Below, one piece after another: positions 1 to 8,733 of a DNA stretch of 58,609 nucleotides. Source of the DNA: Bacteroidota bacterium (lineage in GTDB: Bacteria > Bacteroidota > Rhodothermia > Rhodothermales > Rubricoccaceae); contig DUBD01000169.1 of the NCBI GenBank assembly GCA_012960515.1, positions 10,730 through 69,338 on the forward strand, written 5' to 3'. Below the pieces are notes generated by a model. That model searched no databases. It saw only the letters and a program-made list of their open reading frames with translations, and had not been told where the DNA came from. The position numbers were made by a program, and so were the translations under genes. Position 1 is the first letter of the stretch. Each line of letters starts with the position of its first letter.

Positions 1-130
1 AAGGCGGCGCGGGAGACGGCGGCGCTGACGCAGCGGCAGCAGCAGCAGCACAGCGACGCCGCGACGGCGGCGGAGCGCGGCGCCGCAGGTCCGCTGGGCG
101 ACGACACTCGCGGCGGCCGGGCTGCCGCTC

Positions 131-949
131 GTGCTCGGCTTCCAATTCGCGCCGTCCGATTCCTCCGGCCGGTTCACGTTCTGGGCGGTGGAGGCGCACG
201 CGGCGCAGGGACTCTACGAGGACAACGACATCTGCTCGTCCTCGCTGTGGGAGTACCGGACGGCTGGCGCGGGCTTCGCGCACGTCACCGTGGACCCGGA
301 CCGCCGGTTCTCGCGCGAGGTCGGCGTGAGGCTCTACGGCGGCTCGCAGCAGTCCGCATACGATGTCGTGCGCTACGACGAGGAGGGGATGCCGATGGAG
401 CCCGCGCGCATCGACGGGCAGCCGGTCTCGGTCCTCGCGCCGTACGTGCAGGTGGAGGGGCGCCACCTCGGCGGGCACCTCGGGCTCCAGGTCGGGCAGG
501 TCCCGCTCGGCGGCGACGAGTCCGACGACCCCGGCATCCTTCCGTCGTTCGGCGCGAGGCTCGGGCCGCGGCCGTTCCACTTCCACTTCGGCGTGCTGGA
601 TGGCCCGCACTTCGGCGCTCCGGCCGCGGCTGCCCACGTCGGCATCGGGACGGGCACGCTCACCTCGCGAGGGCAGGAGGTGCGGGTGCAGGGCGGCGTC
701 TCGGGCTCCGGCTACTACGTGAGCGGAGCGCTGCCGCTCGGCGACGTCCTGGTGGAGCCGATGGTGGCCCTCGGACCGGCGCAACTGCGCTACTCGGGTA
801 CGCAGGAGGAGACGGGCCACCGGGTCTATCAGGCCAGCCTCCGCGCCCGGTACCACCTCAGCTACGAGGCGGCGCCTGCGGGGAGGATCCCTGCGCTGCC
901 CGATTCCTTCGCGCTGCCGCCCGTCGCGCCCGACACCGCAGCGCAGTAG
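131..949 (+). CDS. Hypothetical beta-rich, probably exported protein (5' end uncertain)
   Basis: I do not recognise this protein. From a GTG at 131 it gives 272 residues with many alternating hydrophobic/polar stretches and Gly-rich turns, as in an outer-membrane or extracytoplasmic beta protein, and a Pro/Ala-rich tail. The true start is unclear. The frame stays open upstream to a TGA at 26-28 without an ATG, GTG or TTG. That upstream stretch would encode a hydrophobic, signal-like segment (WATTLAAAGLPLVLG), so the real N-terminus may lie further upstream across a frame break, or the gene may use a rare start. It ends about 60 bp before the convergent L,D-transpeptidase gene. Confidence 0.55.
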   Translation: MLGFQFAPSDSSGRFTFWAVEAHAAQGLYEDNDICSSSLWEYRTAGAGFAHVTVDPDRRFSREVGVRLYGGSQQSAYDVVRYDEEGMPMEPARIDGQPVSVLAPYVQVEGRHLGGHLGLQVGQVPLGGDESDDPGILPSFGARLGPRPFHFHFGVLDGPHFGAPAAAAHVGIGTGTLTSRGQEVRVQGGVSGSGYYVSGALPLGDVLVEPMVALGPAQLRYSGTQEETGHRVYQASLRARYHLSYEAAPAGRIPALPDSFALPPVAPDTAAQ

Positions 950-955
950 CCGCCC

Positions 956-1000
956 GCTGGCGGAGGGTCTCGGCGGGTTCGGCTCAGACCGTCCGCCAGC
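956..1000. terminator. Hairpin between convergent genes, built from GCTGGCGG copies
   Basis: Two facing copies of the window's iterated octamer form a stem of about 15 bp with one mismatch (956-970 against 986-1000) around a 15-nt loop. It sits in the 59-bp gap between two convergent genes, where a bidirectional terminator is expected. There is no T-run, so Rho-independent termination is not assured. Confidence 0.5.
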
Positions 1001-1008
1001 CGCCGGCG

Positions 1009-1827
1009 CTACGGCTCGATGATGACGGGCGTGCCCACCTGCACGACCTCCCAAAGATCGTCCATGTGCACGTTCCGCAGCGCGATGCAGCCGCGCGTCC
1101 ACGCGCGCTGGCGTCCGCTCCCGTTGCCGTGGATCTCGATGAGCCCGCCGAGGCGCGTGCCCTGGGGCGGCTCGCGGAACTCGCGGTGGGCCGCGAGGAT
1201 GGACTCGTACTCGCGCTGGGAGATCAGCCCCTCGTCCAGCCCACGGAGGGCGTGGACCGGCGTGGGGTAGGAGAGCACGAACGCGAGGTAGTAGTCGGAC
1301 TCCGGGTGCCGGCGCGTGACGTAGAAGGTGCCCTCGGGGATCTTGTGCTCCTCGCTCTCGGTGCGCGCGGCGCGGCGAATCTTGTCGCCCTCGGGCGTCG
1401 CCGAGACATCGGCGGGCATCGTCTTCCACAGCTCTGCGCCCCGGTAGACGTAGACCATCCGCTCGCTCTTGTCGATGCGGATCCAGAGGTTGGAGAGGGC
1501 CTCGTCGCGGACCCAGCCCTCCGTCTCGCCGTGCAGCACGCGCCGCCAGCCGTCGGGGTCGGGCTCGGAGAGCGAGCGGAGCGTGGAGCGGAGCGGGAGC
1601 GTGGCGAGGAGCGCGCCGCCGGGCTCCTTCCGCATGGGCTCGCCCGCGCGGACGGTGTAGTACGGCGGAGCCGTCTCGGGATCGGGCGAGAGCGCCGCCA
1701 GCCGGTCGCGCTCGGCGAAGGTGCGCGGGGCTGGCAGGAGGCTGTTGCCGTCGGCCTGGGCCTGCCCGGCCGGGACGCCCGCGAGCGCCCAGACGCAGGC
1801 CAGGACGAGAGAAAATCGGAGCGTCAT
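1009..1827 (-). CDS. L,D-transpeptidase (YkuD domain) with SH3-like domain
   Basis: Predicted periplasmic enzyme that forms 3-3 peptidoglycan cross-links or anchors proteins to the wall through a cysteine acyl-enzyme. The 272-residue product opens with a signal peptide ending near AGVPAGQAQA. An SH3b-like segment follows (about residues 55-110, YYTVRAGEPMRKEPGG to EGWVRDEAL). The YkuD domain occupies about residues 115-272. The active-site region has His in EIHGNGSG and Cys247 in WTRGCIAL; family members usually read S/T-H-G-C, so Arg replaces the common His just before Gly-Cys. The C-terminal NVHMDDLWEVVQVGTPVII matches family ends. It stands alone on the minus strand with a 92-bp gap to the HAD gene upstream. 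Confidence 0.88.
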   Translation of the reverse strand: MTLRFSLVLACVWALAGVPAGQAQADGNSLLPAPRTFAERDRLAALSPDPETAPPYYTVRAGEPMRKEPGGALLATLPLRSTLRSLSEPDPDGWRRVLHGETEGWVRDEALSNLWIRIDKSERMVYVYRGAELWKTMPADVSATPEGDKIRRAARTESEEHKIPEGTFYVTRRHPESDYYLAFVLSYPTPVHALRGLDEGLISQREYESILAAHREFREPPQGTRLGGLIEIHGNGSGRQRAWTRGCIALRNVHMDDLWEVVQVGTPVIIEP

Positions 1828-1919
1828 GTGGCGCGGAAGCTAGAAGTCGCGGCGGACCCACGCAACGCGCGGCGGCGGGAGATCGCGCGTTCGCTCCGCG
1901 CTGGCGGAAGGGTTCGGCG

Positions 1920-2729
1920 TCAGCTCGCGGAGCTGAAGACGCCGGGGGCCGCGACGACGGCCTCGACCGGGTTCACCCCGTTGGCCACGAGGCAGGCGAG
2001 GTACGCCTCGCCGACGCCCGCCAGCAGGTCGCCCGAGGTCACGGTGTCGGCGGCTGCCTGAGCGCTTACGTCCGCGTTGGCGGGCGCGAACCCGTGCCCC
2101 GCGGCTTCGAGCGCGCCCACGTCCCCGTCGCTGTCGCCGATGAAGGCGACCTCGGAGAGCTGGAGGCCGTCCTGCTCGGCCACCCAGGCGAGCGCCTGAG
2201 CCTTCGTCAGCGCGGCCGGGACCACGTCGATGGACCACGGCGTCGAGAACGGGTGGAGGTCCACGCCGGTCTCGTCCTTGAGCCGCGAGACGAACTCGTG
2301 GGCGGCGGGGAGGAAGCCCGCGCACTCGCCCTGGTTCGGGCTCACGATGCCCGCCTGCGCCCGCTTGCCGTAGTCGAGCGAGATGGCGGGGACGCTGGCG
2401 ACGATCTCGCGCAGGAAGAACTCCCGCATGCGATCCAGCGCCCGCTCCGTCGCAGCCGTGAGCGCGGGGTTCCACTCGATAGACGCGGCCGGGAGATCGA
2501 ACCGGCCGCCGCCGCTCTCGAACAGCGCAGGACCCGCGAGGCCGAGCGCCTGCGAGACGGCTTCCACATATGCATACGCCCGTCCCGAGCAGATCCCGAC
2601 GCGGGGCCACCGGTCGTCTTCTTCTGCACGGATGGCCCAGGCGCGAAGCCGAGCGAAGCCTGCGAGATCGAACGGGCGGTAGGGCTCCGAGAGGCAGCCG
2701 TCGATATCGGCCAGGAAGAGACGGATCAC
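1920..2729 (-). CDS. HAD-superfamily phosphatase (Cof/sugar-phosphatase type)
   Basis: A 269-residue haloacid-dehalogenase-fold hydrolase, expected to dephosphorylate a small phosphorylated metabolite in the cytoplasm. Motif I is LFLADIDGCL (nucleophile Asp7 and general acid Asp9). Motif IV is FIGDSDGDVGALEAAG near residue 195. The insert between them is large, as in class IIB (Cof-like) caps. Cys follows the DxDG of motif I where Thr or Val is common; this is tolerated in several HAD families. The substrate cannot be told from sequence. It sits downstream of the sulfatase gene on the same strand, separated by a strong hairpin, so probably a separate transcript. Confidence 0.85.
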   Translation of the reverse strand: MIRLFLADIDGCLSEPYRPFDLAGFARLRAWAIRAEEDDRWPRVGICSGRAYAYVEAVSQALGLAGPALFESGGGRFDLPAASIEWNPALTAATERALDRMREFFLREIVASVPAISLDYGKRAQAGIVSPNQGECAGFLPAAHEFVSRLKDETGVDLHPFSTPWSIDVVPAALTKAQALAWVAEQDGLQLSEVAFIGDSDGDVGALEAAGHGFAPANADVSAQAAADTVTSGDLLAGVGEAYLACLVANGVNPVEAVVAAPGVFSSAS

Positions 2730-2740
2730 AGAAGGAGAAG

Positions 2741-2771
2741 CAGGGCGCCCCGAAGGTGTCGGGACGCCCTG
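2741..2771 (-). terminator. Intrinsic terminator downstream of the sulfatase gene
   Basis: A 13-bp inverted repeat with one mismatch (2741-2753 against 2759-2771) around a 5-nt loop. On the minus strand it is followed by a pyrimidine-rich CTTCTCCTTCTG stretch. It lies directly after the stop codon of the sulfatase gene and before the HAD gene. Confidence 0.7.
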
Positions 2772-2808
2772 CGCGCGTCAAGCGAAGAGTGCGGGAGGGG
2801 CGCCAGCC

Positions 2809-4644
2809 TCACTCGTCCGGGTAGGCCGCGCGCACGCTCGCCCGCCACCTCGCCATCGCGTCCCCGATGGAGTCTCGCCGTGCCTCGGACCACGACTCTG
2901 CGAGGTCGTCCGTCTCCCCCGGGTCTCGCGCGAGGTCGTAGATCTCCATGTCCTCGCACGACCACCGGCAGACCGCCTTCCAGTTCCGCCAGCGCGCGGC
3001 GGTGGCGACGTGCTCGTGGTGGGAGGCGATGAACAACCACCGCGCGGGGTCGGGCGGGGAGAGAAGGGAGCGCCCGGGCAGCCTCGCGCCCGTCAGCCGG
3101 AGGCCGAGCGCGTCCGCGATCGTCGGGACCACGTCGGTCAGCTGGCGGGGGCCGTGGGCGCGTCCGGGTGCGATTCCGGGGCCGAGGAGGAGCGCCGGGA
3201 CGTGGAGGGCTTCCTGGTAGAGCCCGTCGCCGTGTGCGTAGAGCCCGTGTTCGCCGAACGCCTGCCCGTGGTCGCCGACGACGAGCAGGAGCGTGGAGTC
3301 CATCGCGCCGGTGGCTCGGAGGCCGCGGACGAGACGCCCGAGCGCGCGGTCGGAGTGGGCGACGGCGTCGAGGTAGTGGGCGTGGCGTGGGGCGTCCGAT
3401 AGGGCGTGATGCGGGGCGCCGGGCGGGACGACGTAGGGGTAGTGCCCGGAGAGGGTCAGGAACGTGAGGAAGAAGGGCGTGCCCTCGCGGTGGCGCTCGC
3501 TGGCCCACTCGAGGGCCGGGGTGACCGCGTCGAAGTCGTCCACGCCGAGCGCGCGGCGTTCGAGCTGGCGCGCGCCCCGCTGGCGGAGGGCCTCGGCGCC
3601 GAGCATGGCGTCGAAGCCGAGGTTCTGGAGGATGACGTCCTTGCGCTCGTAGCGGAGCCAGGCCGGGGACGCGAACAGCGAGCGGTAGCCGTGCGGTCGC
3701 AGGAGGTCCGGCACCCCGACCGCCGGGAGCCCGCCGGGGACGTTCGCGCGGAGGCGCGTCTCCGGGCTCGGGAAGACGCCCGAGAGCATCGCGCCGACCG
3801 TCTTGTTGGTGTACGGCGTCATGGCGAGCATCTCCTCGACCACGAGCCCGCGGGCCGCGAGGGAGTCCAGCGTGGGCGTGGGCGCCGGGCCGCCCCACGG
3901 GCCGGTGGAGGCTGCACGGACGGATTCCAGGATGACGAGGACAACGTTGAGTCGCCGCGTCTCGGGGGTCGCCTGTGCCTCCGTCGAACGCGCCTCGAAG
4001 GCCGGGGGCGGGAGGTCCGTGATCTCGCCCCAGGGCGCCGGCGGTGGCCGTTCCAGTAGACGGGCATACTCTCCGCCCGCGCCGACGGGCACCGCCAGCG
4101 CGAGCGCGGCCACCCCCACCATCGCGCCGGTCCGCCCGCTCGCGCCCCGCTGGCGGTCCACCCAGGCGCGGACGGGCGCACGGCGTAGCACGAGCGCCAC
4201 GGCAGCGACGAGCGCGAAGGGGAATGCGAGCAGCGCGATGCGGTCGGGCGAGAGCTCTGCCGCCACGACGCCGGCCAGGCTCGCACTGTCACTGGAGCCC
4301 GCGTGCGCGGCGAGCACCTCGGGGTCGAGCGGCAGGCCGAACGCGTCGGCGTATCCGTATTGGAACACCGCGGCGACTCCCACACCCACGATGAACGCTG
4401 CGAGGGCGACGCGCGCGACACGGCGGGCCCACCCCTGGAGGTGACTGAGCGCGATCGCCGCGACGAGGCTCACTGCCAGCAAGACGCCCACATCGGCGAG
4501 AGCCACGCTCAGGGCTCCGGCGCCGTCCAGACTTCGCGGCGCGCGCCAGCCGGCCAGCCGGAGCCCGCCTACGAACACCGCCAGCGGGCCGGCGAGGAGC
4601 CCGACGCGGAGGGCGGCGTCACGGGAAACGGGAGGGGCGGGCAC
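2809..4644 (-). CDS. Membrane-anchored sulfatase / LTA-synthase-like phosphotransferase
   Basis: A 611-residue protein with about four to five hydrophobic membrane segments in the first 230 residues, then an extracytoplasmic alkaline-phosphatase-fold domain. The domain opens with NVVLVILESVRA, typical of the metal site of LtaS/OpgB/EptA-like enzymes. The candidate Thr nucleophile lies in TPYTNKTVGAML, and metal ligands include VVGDHGQAFGEHGLYAHG. The family transfers phosphoglycerol or phosphoethanolamine, or hydrolyses sulfate or phosphate esters; the substrate is unknown. I chose the GTG at 4644 because it precedes the first membrane segment and has GGAGGA upstream. A much longer frame extends to 5403 but runs across the flavin-reductase gene and is not credible. 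Probably co-transcribed with that gene. Confidence 0.8.
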   Translation of the reverse strand: MPAPPVSRDAALRVGLLAGPLAVFVGGLRLAGWRAPRSLDGAGALSVALADVGVLLAVSLVAAIALSHLQGWARRVARVALAAFIVGVGVAAVFQYGYADAFGLPLDPEVLAAHAGSSDSASLAGVVAAELSPDRIALLAFPFALVAAVALVLRRAPVRAWVDRQRGASGRTGAMVGVAALALAVPVGAGGEYARLLERPPPAPWGEITDLPPPAFEARSTEAQATPETRRLNVVLVILESVRAASTGPWGGPAPTPTLDSLAARGLVVEEMLAMTPYTNKTVGAMLSGVFPSPETRLRANVPGGLPAVGVPDLLRPHGYRSLFASPAWLRYERKDVILQNLGFDAMLGAEALRQRGARQLERRALGVDDFDAVTPALEWASERHREGTPFFLTFLTLSGHYPYVVPPGAPHHALSDAPRHAHYLDAVAHSDRALGRLVRGLRATGAMDSTLLLVVGDHGQAFGEHGLYAHGDGLYQEALHVPALLLGPGIAPGRAHGPRQLTDVVPTIADALGLRLTGARLPGRSLLSPPDPARWLFIASHHEHVATAARWRNWKAVCRWSCEDMEIYDLARDPGETDDLAESWSEARRDSIGDAMARWRASVRAAYPDE

Positions 4645-4694
4645 GGTCCGGGGAGAGCGGGCGGAAGCTATTCCTCCGCCACGCCCGCAGCAGG

Positions 4695-5237
4695 TCAGAC
4701 CTCGTCCCCCACGCCCCGGTACGAGCGCCGGAAGTAGAGCAGGGGGCCAGCATCCCGCCCCGGGATCCGTTCCACGACGTGCCCTACCTGAAGCGTGTGG
4801 TCGCCCGCCTCCATCTGGCCACTCGGGCGGCAGAGCAGGATGCCGAGCGTGTCTGCCAGCAGGGGGAGGCCGAGCGGGGTGCGCGTGTGTGCCACGCCGT
4901 CCAGCTGGGCGTCCAGGTCGGGGACGGCGAAGCGGGAGGCGAGGGACGCCTGATCCTCCGCGAGGAGGTGGACCGCGAAGCTGGGTGCCGTCTGGAGCGC
5001 CTCGTGGAAGCGGGTGCCGTGCGTCACGTTGAACGTTACGAGGGGCGGCGCGAGGCTGGCGCTGGCGAAGGAGCCGATGGTCGCGCCCCGCGGGCCGCCC
5101 GCGCCCACGCACGTCACGATGACGACGGGGGAGGCGAAGTCTCGGAGCGCGTGGCGGAGGCCCTCTCCGTCGATGGGGACGGATTCCGGGTGGGCGGGAG
5201 CCTGGTCGGCCGGGGCTGGATCTTCGAGGGGAGTCAT
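4695..5237 (-). CDS. Flavin reductase-like (FMN-binding split barrel) protein
   Basis: A 180-residue protein of the flavin reductase domain family, which binds FMN and often supplies reduced flavin to a monooxygenase. Visible features are LRHALRDFASPVVIVTC at the start of the barrel, RGATIGSFASASLAPPLVTF (the core of the flavin site), a stretch with HLLAEDQASLASRFA, and an HTLQVGHVVERI segment near the C-terminus followed by LLYFRRSYRGVG. The ATG at 5237 was chosen because upstream sequence in the same frame looks like read-through of non-coding DNA. It precedes the sulfatase gene by 50 bp on the same strand and is divergent from the subtilase gene. The partner oxygenase is not in the window. 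Confidence 0.82.
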   Translation of the reverse strand: MTPLEDPAPADQAPAHPESVPIDGEGLRHALRDFASPVVIVTCVGAGGPRGATIGSFASASLAPPLVTFNVTHGTRFHEALQTAPSFAVHLLAEDQASLASRFAVPDLDAQLDGVAHTRTPLGLPLLADTLGILLCRPSGQMEAGDHTLQVGHVVERIPGRDAGPLLYFRRSYRGVGDEV

Positions 5238-5430
5238 GCCGGGCGTACCCGTCAGGAAGGACAGGGATTCCGCCCCGCAGGCTGGGCCAGGCGGGGGGGC
5301 GGGGCAACCGGTTGTCGTTGCACGTCCTACGGACTGCCGCCACGGGGTCCGACAAGGGGGCGCGGGGCGCGCTTCTGGTGCGAGCGACGCGGCCAGGGGA
5401 CACTGGAGCACCCCGTTTCCCCCTCTCCCC

Positions 5431-8202
5431 ATGACCCTCTCGCTACCGCTTCGCCTGACCCGAGCGCTCGTCCTGCTGGCGCTCGCCCTCGCCGCGCCGC
5501 TGGCCTTCGCCCAGGGCATCGTCGGCTCCACGCTTCAGGACGCTCTCGCGAGCGCCGGCGCGCTCGATCGCCTGGAGGTCGTCGTCACGTACGACCAGGA
5601 CGGGCCGCTCACGGCGCTCCAGCGGGACGCCCTCGGCGCGCTCGGCATCACCACGGCGCGCACGTTCGAGAGTCTCCCCATGGCCGGCGCCCTCGCCACG
5701 CCGACGCAGATCGCCAGTCTGGCGGGCCTGCCGGGTGTCGCCTCGGTCTGGCTCAATGAGGAACTCACCTACTACAACGACGGCTCGCGCCAGATCACGG
5801 GCGTGGACCGCCTCCGCACGGACGCCGGGATGCGCACGTCGCAGGGCCTCCCGTACTCCGGCCAGGGCGTGACGGTCGTCGTCAACGATTCCGGCATCGA
5901 CGCCACGCACGCGGACCTCCCGTACGGGTCCAAGGTGGTGGAGAACGTGCAGGCGGTCACGAACCTGAACGCTCTCTCCGGGCTCCTCCCGATCACGTAC
6001 CTGGAGGGCCAGCCGAACACGGACACAAACTCCGGACACGGCACCCACGTCGCTGGCACGGTGGCCGGGACCGGCTCGCGTTCCGGTGGGCTGTACGAGG
6101 GTGTCGCGCCCGGCGCGGACCTCATCGGTTACGGCTCCGGCGCTGCCATCGCGATTCTCGACGGCCTGGGCGGGTTCGATTACGCCATCACGCACCAGTT
6201 CTCGTTCGACAACCCCATCCGCGTCATCACCAACTCCTGGGGATCCGACGGCGAGTTTGCGCCGGAGAGCCCCGTCGTGCAGGCCAGCTACCGCGCGTAC
6301 CAGCGCGGGATCGTGACGCTGTTCGCGGCCAGCAACAGCGGGCCGGGCGAGGACACGCACAACATCTACGCGCAGGCCCCGTGGGTGCTCTCCAGCGGCG
6401 CGGGCGACAAGCTCGGCGCGCTGGCGGACTTCTCCTCCCGCGGCAAGAAGGGCGAGGGCTACACCTTCCAGACGCCGGACGGCGAGACCTGGGAGTACCG
6501 CAACGACGTCACCGTGGTGGCGCCGGGCGTGGACATCATTTCCACCCGCGCCGTGACCAACCTGTCGTCGAACGGCGGCGACGCCGACCTGGAGGTGATC
6601 GCCCCCGCGCACCTCCCGTTCTACACGATGATCTCGGGCACGTCCATGGCGACGCCCCACGTGGCCGGCATCGTCGCGCTGATGCTGGAGGCGGACCCGA
6701 CGCTGGACCCGCTGGAGGTCAAGAGCATCCTGCAGCGGACCGCGACCAACATGCCTGGCCGTGAGGCCTGGGAGGTGGGCACCGGCTACGTCAACGCGCA
6801 CGCCGCCGTCGCGGAGGTGCTGGGGTACGACGTCGGGGACCGCGCGTCCTTCGCGAACGCCACCCGCGACTTCAACGCCGAGGCCCTCACCCGGGACGCC
6901 GGCGGGTTCGACGTGGACCTCGACTTCTCCCCGGTGGGGGAGACGGACGAGCACCGCTTTACGGTGGGCGAGGACATCTCGCTCGTGAAGGCACGCGCCG
7001 TCGTCTCGGAGAACACCATCGCGCTCGTGCTCATCTCGCCGACGGGCAAGCGCTACGGCTCCGGGATCACGCTGCCCCTCCTGGGCGAGATCGCCGGCGT
7101 GAGCGCGCCGGGCGAGCCGGGTGAATGGACCGTGACGGTCCGCGGCATCGGCTCCGTCTCCGGCGTCGGCGTGGACCCGCTCGGGATCACGAACGGCGTG
7201 GCGCTCCCCGGCACCGTGGAGGCCCGCGTGGAGTTCGTGGCCGTGGACGGCTTCGACGGGCTGGCGGACATCGCCGGCCATCCGGCGGAGGGCTTCATCA
7301 AAGCCGGCATCGTGAACCAGCTGTTCGACGGCTTCGAGGACGGCACCTTCCGGCCCGACGACCGCCTCCGCCAGCGCGACCTCGCGACCTACCTCACGAT
7401 GGGCGCGGGCATCCGCCAGCCGGCACGCCTCGCGGACCGCGAGCAGATCGCGCCGAGCGCGGTGATGCAGACGGGCGCGGCGCTGAAGGACCGCGACGGC
7501 GTCTTCCCGGGCGTCATGCGGGACTACGCCGGCAACCGGAAGGTCGTCCGCGCGGAGCTGGCGTACACGCTCGTCGCGGCCCTCGGGCTCCACGGCCCCG
7601 CCGCGGACTACACCGGCGACGTGGCCGTGGCCTACGACGGCGACCGCATCGTGCTGGACGACAGCGACGACATCCCCGCCGAGCTTCGCGGCTACGTGCA
7701 GCTGGCGCTGGACGCCGGGCTGATGACCGCCGAGTTCGGCATCCGCCAGGGACGGTTCGACCCGTTCCCGACCATCACCGCGCGGTTCAACCCGACCGAC
7801 GCCGTGACCCGCGGGGAGTACGCCGCCGCCGCCGTCCGCCTCGCCGACGCCTATGACGCGGCCGACCCGGACGCCTTCGACGCGCCCGAGGAGGGCGGCC
7901 CGCTGGGTCTGCCCGGTCTTCCGGGGCTCCAGACGGTCGCGGAGCTGACGCTGGACGCCAACTCGCCGAACCCGGTGGCGACCTCCACGCGCATCGCCTT
8001 CAGCACGGCGCAGAGCGGCCCCGTCACCCTCGCCGTCTACGACCTCTTGGGTCGCGAGGTGAGCCGGCTCGTGGATGGCTCTCTGGATGCGGGCCAGCAC
8101 CAGGCCACGCTCGACGCGAGCGACCTCGCGGCCGGCACGTACCTCTACCGTCTGACCGCAGGTGGGGAGACCCTCGTGCGGCAGATGACGGTCGTCCGTT
8201 GA
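5431..8202 (+). CDS. Secreted subtilisin-like serine protease with SLH-like repeats and T9SS sorting domain
   Basis: A 923-residue S8 peptidase. The signal peptide ends about residue 24 (AAPLAFAQ) and an inhibitor-I9-like propeptide spans about 35-115. The catalytic triad is Asp153 (VVVNDSGIDATH), His203 (SGHGTHVAGT) and Ser405 (SGTSMATPHVAG), with the oxyanion Asn in ITNSWGSDG. A P-domain-like beta region (about 480-610) follows. Two SLH-like segments are visible, one near 620 (VNQLFDGFEDGTFRPDDRL) and a second near 740-810. The last 80 residues are a Por/T9SS C-terminal domain: SPNPVATSTRIAF, YDLLGREV and LAAGTYLYRL. The start at 5431 begins a classic signal peptide. The combination implies export by Sec, then T9SS, and attachment to the cell surface. 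Confidence 0.9.
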   Translation: MTLSLPLRLTRALVLLALALAAPLAFAQGIVGSTLQDALASAGALDRLEVVVTYDQDGPLTALQRDALGALGITTARTFESLPMAGALATPTQIASLAGLPGVASVWLNEELTYYNDGSRQITGVDRLRTDAGMRTSQGLPYSGQGVTVVVNDSGIDATHADLPYGSKVVENVQAVTNLNALSGLLPITYLEGQPNTDTNSGHGTHVAGTVAGTGSRSGGLYEGVAPGADLIGYGSGAAIAILDGLGGFDYAITHQFSFDNPIRVITNSWGSDGEFAPESPVVQASYRAYQRGIVTLFAASNSGPGEDTHNIYAQAPWVLSSGAGDKLGALADFSSRGKKGEGYTFQTPDGETWEYRNDVTVVAPGVDIISTRAVTNLSSNGGDADLEVIAPAHLPFYTMISGTSMATPHVAGIVALMLEADPTLDPLEVKSILQRTATNMPGREAWEVGTGYVNAHAAVAEVLGYDVGDRASFANATRDFNAEALTRDAGGFDVDLDFSPVGETDEHRFTVGEDISLVKARAVVSENTIALVLISPTGKRYGSGITLPLLGEIAGVSAPGEPGEWTVTVRGIGSVSGVGVDPLGITNGVALPGTVEARVEFVAVDGFDGLADIAGHPAEGFIKAGIVNQLFDGFEDGTFRPDDRLRQRDLATYLTMGAGIRQPARLADREQIAPSAVMQTGAALKDRDGVFPGVMRDYAGNRKVVRAELAYTLVAALGLHGPAADYTGDVAVAYDGDRIVLDDSDDIPAELRGYVQLALDAGLMTAEFGIRQGRFDPFPTITARFNPTDAVTRGEYAAAAVRLADAYDAADPDAFDAPEEGGPLGLPGLPGLQTVAELTLDANSPNPVATSTRIAFSTAQSGPVTLAVYDLLGREVSRLVDGSLDAGQHQATLDASDLAAGTYLYRLTAGGETLVRQMTVVR

Positions 8203-8227
8203 TTGGGGAGACTGGATGGACCGCAGC

Positions 8228-8255
8228 GGGCGGGATGGCAGCAGCCGTCCCGCCC
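8228..8255. terminator. Bidirectional terminator between subtilase and ogt
   Basis: An 8-bp perfect stem plus three further pairs (8228-8238 against 8245-8255) around a 6-nt loop, in the 60-bp gap between two convergent genes. It is followed on the plus strand by GTCTGTGTT. The position serves both genes. Confidence 0.7.
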
Positions 8256-8262
8256 GTCTGTG

Positions 8263-8733
8263 TTAGAACAGCTCGCGCTGGCGCGATTCGAGCGCCAACA
8301 GCGCACGCTTGCGGTGCAGCCCGCCCGCGTACCCCGTCAGCGATCCATCCGCCCCGATCACGCGGTGGCATGGGACCACCACCGCGAGTGGGTTCTGCCC
8401 GTTCGCCGCGCCGACGGCCTGTGCGCCGCCAGGCTGCCCGAGCGCTCGCGCCAGCTCGCCGTAGCTCCGCGTCTCGCCGTGGGGGATGCGGAGCAGCTCG
8501 GCCCAGACCGCACGCTGGAACGGCGTGCCCGCCGGGCGCAGCGGGAGGTCGAACGCGGTCCGGCCGCCGCTGAAGTACTCCGCCAGCTGGCGGGCCGCCT
8601 CGGCGAGGGCGTCGGGGGCCGGGCGCGCGTCCGGGGGCGGATCGGCGTCGAAGGCGATGGACGTGAGGGCGCCGTCGTCGTCCGCGAGGAGGAGCGCGGG
8701 ACCGAGCGGCGTTTCTGCGATGTGGTAGATCAC
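8263..8733 (-). CDS. ogt: Methylated-DNA--protein-cysteine S-methyltransferase
   Basis: A 156-residue suicide repair protein that removes alkyl groups from O6 of guanine. The C-terminal catalytic domain shows TPFQRAVWAELLRIPHGET, SYGELARALGQPGGAQAVG, then the active site VVPCHRVIG with acceptor Cys122, and the closing TGYAGGLHRKRALLALE. The N-terminal ribonuclease-like domain is shorter and variable, as usual. The GTG start at 8733 overlaps the TGA of the upstream ArsR gene (GTGA), implying translational coupling. There is no Ada-type transcription-activator domain, so regulation may instead come from the coupled ArsR protein; that is inference. Confidence 0.93.
   Translation of the reverse strand: MIYHIAETPLGPALLLADDDGALTSIAFDADPPPDARPAPDALAEAARQLAEYFSGGRTAFDLPLRPAGTPFQRAVWAELLRIPHGETRSYGELARALGQPGGAQAVGAANGQNPLAVVVPCHRVIGADGSLTGYAGGLHRKRALLALESRQRELF
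8580..8593. repeat. 14-bp palindrome CCGCCAGCTGGCGG
   Basis: A perfect palindrome made of two overlapping copies of the iterated octamer GCTGGCGG, inside ogt, where the coding strand reads Arg-Gln-Leu-Ala. The same 14-mer recurs at 28886-28899. Confidence 0.8.

Noticed and set aside
5443-8100. An 885-codon open frame antisense to the subtilase gene
   Set aside because: Same GC artefact; the sense strand encodes a complete protease with catalytic triad and sorting domain.
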